From: QHXM01 sp963697975
Lineage (GTDB): Bacteria; Acidobacteriota; Blastocatellia; Pyrinomonadales; Pyrinomonadaceae
Assembly: GCA_963697975.1 (NCBI GenBank)
Contig: OY969111.1
Location: forward strand, 2,294,001 to 2,358,000
DNA: 64,000 bases
Direction: 5' to 3'
Below are positions 16,928 to 25,300 of the stretch, piece by piece. Both the position numbers and the translations under genes were made by a program. A model generated the notes under the pieces. It was not told the DNA's origin and did no database searches. It saw nothing but the letters and a program-made list of their open reading frames with translations. Position 1 is the first letter of the stretch; each line of letters begins with the position of its first letter.

Positions 16928-18391
16928 TCATCTCTGAGCAGTTTTGAGTAATTTAACCTCGGGCGCGTCCACCAAATCTGTCAGCGCAGACTGACCGGAC
17001 GAAATCTCAGACGTTCTGCCCTGTGACGGATGTTTGCCGAAGCCTGTCAGCACGCCTTCCAACACGGGCAGCATCTTTGAAACGCGCCTCGCACGAATCA
17101 CCCAATCCCACAGAGGCTCGAACTTCTTCCACCCTCCGGCGTAAGCGACGTGGCGCAGGGCGCTCATGAAATTCGGTTTTGTCGCCGCACCGCGCACTAT
17201 CGAACTCCAACGATAGAAACTGCGATACGCGCGCCCGTAACCTTCCTCCAAAGCCTTTGGCGCGAGAAGCGCCGGGCGGCAAACGGTGTGGCGCGTGTCA
17301 TACAAATCCCAGTCGGTGTGCAGCATTCGCCCGGCCTTCTGCATTCTCTCGTAGAGCGCCGTGCCCGGATAAGGCGTCAGGATATGAAACGTCGCCGTCT
17401 CGATGCCTTGATTGATAGCCCACTCGACTGTGCGGTCGAACACCGTCTCGTCATCATTGTCCATGCCAAAGACGAAGCTGCCGTTGACCATCACGCCGAG
17501 GTCGTGCAGGCGGCGTATGGCCGCGCCGTAATCCCTTCCCAGATTTTGCGGCTTGCGCTGCTCGCGCAAATTCTCTGCGCTCAATGTCTCGAAGCCGACG
17601 AAGAGACTACGCAGCCCGCACGCGACAGCCTTTTCCAGCAGGCGCGGGCGCAGCACAGACTGCACCGTCCCGGCGGCCTGCCACAAACGCTTCATCCCGC
17701 GCATCCCGTCAAAGAGCGCCTCTGCAAAGCGCGTATCGCCAAACAGGTGATCGTCCAGAAAGTAGAGATGACGCCCCGGCAATCGCTCGATCTCGGCGAG
17801 AGCCGCGTCAACCTTCTGCGTGTAAAATCCGCGCCCGCCCTCGAAGAACGCCTCCTTGTAGCAGAAGTCGCACGAGTGCGGGCAACCGCGCGAGACGACT
17901 ATGGAGTTGGGCACAAGGTAGAGGTGACGCTTGATGAGGTCGCGGCGAATCTTCGGCAGGCGGTCGAGGGAGCGTACCTTTGAGCGGTAAACCTTCGCCG
18001 GGTGTCCCGCCCGATAATCCTCAAGGAAAGCAGGCCAGATATCTTCGCCGGGGCCGAGGAAGATGGTATCGGCATGCGCCGCAGCCTCTTCGGGCAGCGA
18101 GGTGACGTGCAAGCCGCCGAGCGCGACGTATGCGCCCCGGCGGCGATAATGATCCGCGATTTTGTAGGCGCGCCGCGCGCTTGTGATGTAAACCTGTATC
18201 ACTACGAGGTCAGGCTCATCATCCAGTTTGAGCGTCTCAACGTGCTCATCCTGAAGTGTCACCAAGACATCTTCGTCGAGGTATCCGGCGAGTGTGGCCA
18301 AACCGAGCGGCGGGAAAAGAGAGTATTTGACGGGTCTGAAAAACGGGCTTTTGGCTTCGGTTAGCGCCGGGAGAATCATCTTCACCTTCAT
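16928..18391 (-). CDS. B12-binding-domain/radical SAM protein
   Basis: The product is 487 residues. An N-terminal Rossmann-like cobalamin-binding-type domain (about 1-135; PPLGLATLAGYL, DLVVIQVYITSARRAYKIAD, YVALGGLHVTSLPEEA) lacks an obvious D-x-H-x-x-G. The radical SAM domain has C170-x3-C174-x2-C177 (RGCPHSCDFC). Further landmarks are HLYFLDDHLFGD and FVFGMDNDDETVF. Class B methyltransferase-like enzymes of this type modify lipids, hopanoids or natural products; the substrate is unknown. The ATG at 18391 is preferred over a TTG one codon upstream, with GGAAGGG as ribosome site. Confidence 0.88.
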   Translation of the reverse strand: MKVKMILPALTEAKSPFFRPVKYSLFPPLGLATLAGYLDEDVLVTLQDEHVETLKLDDEPDLVVIQVYITSARRAYKIADHYRRRGAYVALGGLHVTSLPEEAAAHADTIFLGPGEDIWPAFLEDYRAGHPAKVYRSKVRSLDRLPKIRRDLIKRHLYLVPNSIVVSRGCPHSCDFCYKEAFFEGGRGFYTQKVDAALAEIERLPGRHLYFLDDHLFGDTRFAEALFDGMRGMKRLWQAAGTVQSVLRPRLLEKAVACGLRSLFVGFETLSAENLREQRKPQNLGRDYGAAIRRLHDLGVMVNGSFVFGMDNDDETVFDRTVEWAINQGIETATFHILTPYPGTALYERMQKAGRMLHTDWDLYDTRHTVCRPALLAPKALEEGYGRAYRSFYRWSSIVRGAATKPNFMSALRHVAYAGGWKKFEPLWDWVIRARRVSKMLPVLEGVLTGFGKHPSQGRTSEISSGQSALTDLVDAPEVKLLKTAQR

Positions 18392-18578
18392 CAACTCAAC
18401 ACCCTTCCGCCTTTCGGCTACCTCACCACAAAGTCAAAACGCTCAACCTGAACCATGCCTTCCCAATTTTCATCAAGTGCTTTATAACATAAAGCTGCAA
18501 ACTAATCCAACATAAAACCATCTGTGCGATTCCTCCTATCCAGGCGATATGATTAGAGAGGCTTTGATAGGTAAGACT

Positions 18579-18654
18579 GTAGGGGGCAGGGACAAGTCCT
18601 CTGGCCCGGAGGCTTACGTCACCATGCGGGCAAGGATAAGCCCTGCCCCTACGA
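18579..18654. repeat. GGGGCAGGGACAAG inverted repeat
   Basis: TGTAGGGGGCAGGGACAAGT (18579-18598) faces the inverted AAGCCCTGCCCCTACGATTA (18637-18656). It lies between the PBP fusion gene and the radical SAM gene, and shares its core with the copies at 4406-4430 (in hypF) and 45994-46027. Confidence 0.75.
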
Positions 18655-18661
18655 TTATTGC

Positions 18662-21361
18662 TTACATTTGCGCGACGCGCCGCCACACGCTCGGTTCTCC
18701 TTCTGAGCGAATCAGCATCTGGACGTGGCGATAGGCTGCCGCATACAAAGCGCGCATGTCCTCAGCCGAAGCAGGGCGGGTCAATCTTTGCTCCAGGACA
18801 TCCGTCGATAGTTTTTCTTTATTCTCAAAACGCGCGAACATCGCACCTTCGCCTGCGACGTGTATCGCCAATCCTTCCGCTAACCATCGCGGCGCGCTTC
18901 CCCTGCTCAGGGCATCTATCACGGCATGCGTATATTCGTGGCGCAGTGTGGTGGGAAGCACGCCGCGACGGCGCAAGATGTCAAGCGGCTGCAATTCAAT
19001 CCGGCGTCCCTTCGTCGCGCCTGCGGACCAAAACGGCTGCCCGGTCGCAGAAACAAAATCCCCGGTCGTCGGATGAACAATCACGGTGAGTCTCTGTGGC
19101 CCGTCGAAACTTGTCGATGCGGCAGACACACGGCTGAGGACATCAGAGCGCGCCGCTTCGAGCATTCGCAGCACATTCTCTGCTTCGCGCTCCGGGGTGC
19201 TGGCCGGATAGCTGAGTTGAAAATGTTCGCTGGTTAAGCTCAACCGCCGATTCTGCGATGTGTAGATGACCGGGCGCAGCAGGTTCGAGTCGAAAGCGTG
19301 CGGCTCAGGCATTGAGCCTTGAAGACCAACCTCTCTCGCGCGTTGCCCGACGCTCGTACTTGGAAAATAGTAATTGAGAATCTGGCGATAGGGTGTGCCG
19401 CGCTGAGCCAGGACGTGCGCGCCTTCCTGGCAGAGACCTACGCCATGCCCGAAGCCGCTGCCGCGAAAGATGAAGTTTGAGCCTGCGCGCGTCACCTCAA
19501 AGCGCGAACTTTTGAGCACGTTCCAACCGAGGATGCGCCCGACGATGATCTTAAAGTCCCAGCCGCGCACGACGCGGCGGCGCTCTCCTTCGAGGGTCAG
19601 GAGTTCAGCGCGCCCCGTCGCATCTCTGCGAGAGACGGTGACATTCTCAAGTCGTGCGCCCGTCTCCGTGCGTGAATCGCTCTTGAGAGCTTCCGCCAGA
19701 CGCTTCAGTGGAATCACGTCCGTCCACTCACGATTCGGCCTCGTCGCGCAATATTCATCGCGCACGCCGCGCAGGTGCTTTGGCGGAGGGCTTCCCCAGA
19801 GCGTTTCGACGTTGGCAGTCATGCCCCCGCAGGCGGCGTGAAAGTAGGCGTCCGTCACCTGCCCTTTCTCATCGAGTAGGACCTCACCGGCGGTTGAATC
19901 TCTGGCCTGACGTATAAGGTCACGGGCGCTCGTCTTCTCGCCGTCTTCGATAAACGTGTATCGCTCGCAGTGTGTGGTGCTGCAAAAGTCGTAGCCGTCA
20001 CGCTCGTGCCGCTTGAGATTCTGCAACGCATAGGTGCGAACAGCGACGGCCAGAGCTTTCAAGGCTTCCGGCTCGTCCTCTACGGCTCCTTCCGCTGCCA
20101 GCACGCCGAGGACGTAATCTTCAAACGCCACCATCACTACTTTGTCTTCGCGCGCCAGATAAACACGAACCTGTAATCCGGCGACGGGCTGAGGTGCTGA
20201 AAAGGACGAAACTGCGTGGGCGTCGCTTATGCGCGGTGTCGTCGTCTTGCTTCTGCTCCGCTCCTTAATGAATGCTTCAAAAACAGGCCGCGCACTTTCA
20301 GCGCACTCCGCGCCATGAGCGTTTTTGAGAAAAACCAGCACGGCAAGCTTTACATTTTCAGGTCGTGTCTCTCCCGGCTCGGAGGCAAAGCCGACGAACC
20401 ACCCCTGCGTATGAAGATCGTCGCTGGCGGTCGCCGTTCCGGTCTTGCCGAAGAGGTAAAGAGGCAAACGATTCAACGCCGCACGCTCGGCTGTGCCGTA
20501 AACGACTGCGCCGCGCATCCCCTTAATCAACAAAGCACGATGCGCGGGCGCAATCGTTATCCCGGCGCGCTCCTTTTTATTGAACTCTCTGGTATTAGCT
20601 AACTGCGGCACGTAGAGATGGCCGCCGTTTGCGAGCGCCGCGTAAGCCGTCAACAATTGAATGGGTGTGACGAGCAGTTCTTTGCTTTCACCGAGCGCGT
20701 CGCGCGCTTTCATCTGCCCGCCGCGTGGTAAAGCGCCGCCCGCCTCTCGCTCGTTGCCAGTGTTTGTGGAAGCGCCGAAACCGAAGGAGGAGAGGGTCGC
20801 GTTGAAAGAATCTCTATCGAGCCGCTCGCCGAGTTTGCCGAAATAGTAGTTGCACGAATAGCCAAGCGCCTGCACGGGATCAAACGGCGCGCTGATTTTG
20901 GGATGCGAGCAGCTAATCTCAAAATCAGCGCTCGTGTAGCGGTCACGGCAGAGCAAGCGCGAGTCTTCGTTAATCAATCCTGTCTGCAAAGCCGTGAGCG
21001 CGGCAAACGGCTTGATGGTCGAGCCGGGCGAAAGCTCCTGCTCAAAAGCAAGGCGTGAATTGACGATGGCGCGGACTCTTCCGTTCTGCGGGTCCATGAC
21101 GATGATCGTGCCGTCGCGCTCGCCCAGCGCTTCGACCGCCGCCTGCTGCAAAGCCGCATCCGTTTCGTCTCCATCAACGCCCGCGATGCTGATGGCAGAG
21201 TCTTGATGATTGAGCGGGCCGGGTGCGAGCCACCAGCAAAGAATCGCCACCGACAACAAAGCCGTGAGGAGAAACGGCGAAAACATTCGTGGGGAGACGT
21301 GCTGAATAATCGTGCGGCTTCGTATCCATTCGCCTGCATGGTTAACTCTTGAACGGGTCAT
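18662..21361 (-). CDS. Fusion: PBP transpeptidase, SpoIID and HExxH peptidase domains
   Basis: The product is 899 residues. One membrane anchor (about 29-46) leads to a penicillin-binding transpeptidase domain with S114-T-I-K117, S169-C-N171 and K306-T-G308. No glycosyltransferase domain precedes it. A SpoIID/LytB-like domain follows (about 395-690; FEDYVLGVLAAEG, LKALAVAVRTYAL, GSGFGHGVGLCQEGA). SpoIID is a peptidoglycan glycan-strand lytic transglycosylase family. The C-terminal part is a gluzincin-like peptidase (peptidase MA type) with HEYTH at 808-812 and a downstream WLAEGLA. The start at 21361 overlaps the upstream stop by four bases. It is a cell-envelope protein whose exact role is unknown. 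Confidence 0.85.
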   Translation of the reverse strand: MTRSRVNHAGEWIRSRTIIQHVSPRMFSPFLLTALLSVAILCWWLAPGPLNHQDSAISIAGVDGDETDAALQQAAVEALGERDGTIIVMDPQNGRVRAIVNSRLAFEQELSPGSTIKPFAALTALQTGLINEDSRLLCRDRYTSADFEISCSHPKISAPFDPVQALGYSCNYYFGKLGERLDRDSFNATLSSFGFGASTNTGNEREAGGALPRGGQMKARDALGESKELLVTPIQLLTAYAALANGGHLYVPQLANTREFNKKERAGITIAPAHRALLIKGMRGAVVYGTAERAALNRLPLYLFGKTGTATASDDLHTQGWFVGFASEPGETRPENVKLAVLVFLKNAHGAECAESARPVFEAFIKERSRSKTTTPRISDAHAVSSFSAPQPVAGLQVRVYLAREDKVVMVAFEDYVLGVLAAEGAVEDEPEALKALAVAVRTYALQNLKRHERDGYDFCSTTHCERYTFIEDGEKTSARDLIRQARDSTAGEVLLDEKGQVTDAYFHAACGGMTANVETLWGSPPPKHLRGVRDEYCATRPNREWTDVIPLKRLAEALKSDSRTETGARLENVTVSRRDATGRAELLTLEGERRRVVRGWDFKIIVGRILGWNVLKSSRFEVTRAGSNFIFRGSGFGHGVGLCQEGAHVLAQRGTPYRQILNYYFPSTSVGQRAREVGLQGSMPEPHAFDSNLLRPVIYTSQNRRLSLTSEHFQLSYPASTPEREAENVLRMLEAARSDVLSRVSAASTSFDGPQRLTVIVHPTTGDFVSATGQPFWSAGATKGRRIELQPLDILRRRGVLPTTLRHEYTHAVIDALSRGSAPRWLAEGLAIHVAGEGAMFARFENKEKLSTDVLEQRLTRPASAEDMRALYAAAYRHVQMLIRSEGEPSVWRRVAQM

Positions 21362-22176
21362 ACTTCTTCGACGACCTTCACGTCGCCCGCGACTGCCAGT
21401 GTGCTCATGGTTAGCGCCCAACCGTAGAGAGTGAAGACGAAGACAAGGACGAGGCGCGCGACGAACAGGCCGAATTCAACCCAGGCGTTGCTGGCGGGAG
21501 TATGCGTAAAAAGCAGGAAGTAGGGGATGAGGCCAAAGAGGACGAGGCCGATAGCATAAACAAGCGTAGGCTGGGGAGCGAAAGCGCGCGCCAGATTGCG
21601 TGGCAGTTTTTTTATAGCCGCGAGGAGTCCGTCGCGCACGGTTGCGCCCCACAGATGAATTGCGCCGAGCGGCAAGACCACCGCGAAGACGAGAAGGCGC
21701 AGGGTGGAGAGCGCAAGCTGCGGCCATGAGAGCGGAGCGGTCTGGTTGATGATTGACGACGAGCGCGGCTGCACTTCAGTCCATGTTTCCTGCACAAAGC
21801 GTGGGAAGGGAAGTTGAATGGCCGAGTAATGCGACTTGTTCAGGAGATATATAAAGAAGACGGCCAGCAGGGCAAGCGGAACGCTTGAGAGCGCAAGCCG
21901 ACAAGAATCTCTGAACGAGCGCCGGAGCAGAGTTGCAGCCTTAGCTTCGCCGTGCGCGTAGTTCACGATCATGGCCTGAAGCAGAAAGAAGAGGGCGGGA
22001 ATGATGGCGGCGAATATGAGCGTCCACAGCACCTGCCAACGGGTCGCCTCTTTCGTTGCGACGAAAAAGAAGAGCGCCGCGAGCAGCGAGGCATAAACGG
22101 CGGCCATGACAGCCATCACGCGCCACTGCCGCAAGAGCCTGCGGGTCGCTGCGAAAATTGTCTTCAACGCGCTCAT
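21358..22176 (-). CDS. Multi-pass membrane protein of unknown function
   Basis: The product is 272 residues with about six hydrophobic helices. They include VMAVMAAVYASLLAALFFFV, LIFAAIIPALFFLLQAMIV, SVPLALLAVFFIYLL, LLVFAVVLPLGAIHLW, LVYAIGLVLFGLIPYFLLF and FVARLVLVFVFTLYGWALT. No family is recognised. GAGGAGG precedes the ATG at 22176. It is coupled by ATGA overlap to the PBP/SpoIID/peptidase gene, so the two probably act together at the envelope. Confidence 0.75.
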   Translation of the reverse strand: MSALKTIFAATRRLLRQWRVMAVMAAVYASLLAALFFFVATKEATRWQVLWTLIFAAIIPALFFLLQAMIVNYAHGEAKAATLLRRSFRDSCRLALSSVPLALLAVFFIYLLNKSHYSAIQLPFPRFVQETWTEVQPRSSSIINQTAPLSWPQLALSTLRLLVFAVVLPLGAIHLWGATVRDGLLAAIKKLPRNLARAFAPQPTLVYAIGLVLFGLIPYFLLFTHTPASNAWVEFGLFVARLVLVFVFTLYGWALTMSTLAVAGDVKVVEEV

Positions 22177-22241
22177 CAATGTTTCCTCCTCTACGATTCT
22201 GCTGTCAGGTCACTTTTCAATTGAATGTTTGGTAAAGGGCG

Positions 22242-22344
22242 ATTCACCACAGAGACACAGAGAACACGGAGGATGCACGGAGGATGCATGGAGGCTTGAT
22301 TCTCTGTGTTCCCTCTGTACTCCCTGTGCCTCTGTGTTGAATTC
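22242..22344. repeat. CACAGAGACACAGAG inverted repeat
   Basis: TTCACCACAGAGACACAGAG plus a GGAGGATGCA tandem (22243-22293) faces an inverted arm with TCTCTGTGTTCCCTCTGTAC and GTGCCTCTGTGTTGAA (22300-22342). It sits between the alpha-2-macroglobulin gene and the membrane-protein gene. Confidence 0.8.
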
Positions 22345-22392
22345 TCATTTCTCCCAGCCCCCAACTTGAAATCCGCTCTCAAGTAACGCTTT

Positions 22393-25300
22393 TCACTTCT
22401 TATCCAGAATATCCAGCCGCGAGTTGCCCGTGTTCGTTTGAACGGTCGGCTGGTACATCAATTCGGCGCGCGCCGGGGCGACGCGAAATGCGCCCGGCAC
22501 TTCAACGCGCATCGCGTACTGGAATGTCGCGTCGCCATCAAATGAACTCATGAAGAAGACCGTCTGCTCGTCGCGAAACTCGCGCGCGCTGTACCAGTCG
22601 CTCCAACTGTCGGTCGTATAATTGAGATTGATTCGGCTCACGCTCGCCACCTGCTCGCAGCCCGCCGGAATCGGGTCTTCGATCATCACGTACTGCGCCC
22701 GCGCGCCCTGAAGTCTTATTCTTGAGACGATTAAATCTCCTGAGCGAACCTCGCCCACGAGCGGCTCTAAACCCCAACTGGATTTACCACCCTCAGTCTC
22801 CGTCACCCGCAGCCGAAAGTATTCGCGCGTTATCTTCAGTTCAGGCGAACTTTGAGCGGCGACCTCTTCCTCGCCCGTAAAATATTCGAGCGCGGTTGAG
22901 AGATAGAGCATTCCTCTACCCTTCTTCACGACGCGCACGCGGTTTGTGTTGCCGACGTTGCGCCCTTTGCGCTCGATGACGAAGGTCTGTGCCGTTTGTG
23001 CTTCAAGCGCGGTGACGTGTTGAGAGATGACACGTTCGTCGTTGACGTAAACTTCGAGCGTGTAATCGGGATCAAGCTCGCGGCTCACCTTGAGATATTC
23101 GGTGAGGCCGAAGATGGCAAAGGCCGTCTCTCTGGTCGAAAGCCAGTAGTAACCGTTGCGACGACTGCTGACGAGCCAGCGCGCGACTTTCGGCAAGAGC
23201 GGACTCTGCGGCTTAACGCGGGCGAGCGCCTTGAGCGAAAAGGCTGTGGCCTCGACATCCATCACTTGCTCCGCGCCGTAATGAGATTTCACGCGTGCTT
23301 CCCAGTGAGCCTCGAAGTCGTTGGCCTGTGCCGAGGCTTCAATCTCACCGGCGACCTCCAGCGCACGCTCCTCGCTTCCGCGTTGTTTGAGCGAGAGCGC
23401 CAGCAGAGCGCGCCCGTAGGGTTTTAGCCAGCCGCGATAACGGTAAAGCTCGTCAACGTAAGCGGAGGCCGCGTCGCCGCTGGTTGTGAGTGCATAAATC
23501 ATGTAGGCGCGCGTCTCCGCATCCGGCTGATTATCGCCGGAGGTCGAAGAATCGTCGCCGTCGAGCATTGCCTTCAGCCTGTCGCGGGCAACACCCAGAC
23601 GATTTTCTTCCACCGCGTAACCCGCCTGTTTTGCCAGCGTCAAACCGTCGACGACGTAAGCGGTCATGAAAGGATCGCTCCTGTCATCCTTCCACCAACC
23701 CCAGCCGCCGTCCGTGTGCTGGAAACTGTAAAGACGACCCAGCCCGCGCTGCACTTTCTCTCCCAGATTGTTCGTCTCTTTAAGCTTCGCGGTCGGCACA
23801 TCATGAAGCGCCTGCGTGACGATGATGTCCGGCAGGAAGCGGGACATGGTTTGTTCCGTGCAGCCGTACGGATAACCCGTCAGGTAATCAAGCGCGCCGA
23901 AAAGCGTCGCGGCAATTGAAGGCGCGGCTTCGATACGCAGCACGCGCGCCTGCACATCCGGGTGCGCGGGCAAATCGAGCGCAATGGTTTTCTCCGCATA
24001 ATCTTCCGGCAGCGTCGTCGCTCCACCCAGCGTCTGCTTCAATCCGTGCGGCACAACGGGCATCGTCATCTCGACGGCATCGGATTCCGTGTCGGTGAGC
24101 GCGCGGGCGACGAGGCGAAGTTCGCCCGCTTGTCGAGCGGACACGCGCCAGTCAACGCGGTGCTGACCATTGGCGGGAATCGTCACCGTTTCGGTTCGTG
24201 CGCTAATCAGTTGCGCGCCCGTCACGTCGATGTTGATGCGCGTGGTCTTCTTCGTCTTCAGGAAATTGTGGACGACGCCTGAGATAATTACGTTGTCGCC
24301 CTCTGTGAGAAAGCGCGGCATCTCCAGCCGCATGATGACATCTTTGCGCGCGACCACTCGCTCGATGGTCGCGCCGACGCGCGTGTCTGAAGTCACGGCG
24401 CGAGCGGTCGCGCGCCACGTCGTCAAATTGTCGGGCAACTTGAACGTAACTGTGGCGCGGCCATCTCTCCCGGTGATGACATCGGGCTGCCAGAAGGCCG
24501 TATCTTTGAACAGGCGGCGCACGGTCGGCTCTGCCAGATCGGTGTCGTTCTTAAAGTCCGCGAGTTGATAGCTGGGCTTGTTCTGCGCCAGGTTAATGCG
24601 CTCAGTGCCGGAATAGCCCGTGAAGGTGAAGGGGATACTGAGGCGCGTCTGCACCTGATTGTACTCGCGGCCATAGAACTCGCCGCGAATGCTGCCCGCA
24701 TTCTCCGGCATAATGCTGTAGATGGATTCATCCACCACGCCGAGACTGACCTCAGTATTGGCCGCCGGAGAGCCGTCCGGGTTGCGCGCCACAATGGTGT
24801 AAGAGGCAACGTCGCGCGGTTTATATTCCTTCTTGTTCGGGATGACCTCAAGGCTCAGAAACTTGTCGCGTGCGGGCACGGCAAGGAGTTTGTCCTCCGA
24901 GTACAGATTATCGTTTTTAACGTAAGCGACGCTGAGATAGATGTTCGGCTCGTAGCTCCTCTCGATAGGAACGTCCAGCATCAAGGTGCGACCCGGCGCA
25001 TCAATCTGCCGCGCCGTCACCACGTTCAGCAACTCGGTCGTGACCAGCAGATGAAGCCCGTCTTCCGGCAACACGACCAGCACATGAGCAGTTTCTCCGG
25101 GCTGGTAGGATTTCCTGTCGGGAATCAGGTTGATCGAGCTTGTGCCGTAATCACGGAAGGAGAAGCGGTTCTCTTCGGTTCTGCGGTCGGAAGCCCAGAA
25201 AGAGCCGCCGCGATTTATGACTTCTTTTCCGTCTTCGTGGAGAATGGCCTTGACATAGATGTTGCCGGAGGACAGCACGGTATATTCATAAGTCGCCAGC

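Noticed and set aside
17150..17983. Plus-strand 277-codon open frame opposite the radical SAM gene
   Set aside because: Antisense shadow of a clear family member in GC-rich sequence, with no ribosome site and an Arg/Ala/His-rich product.
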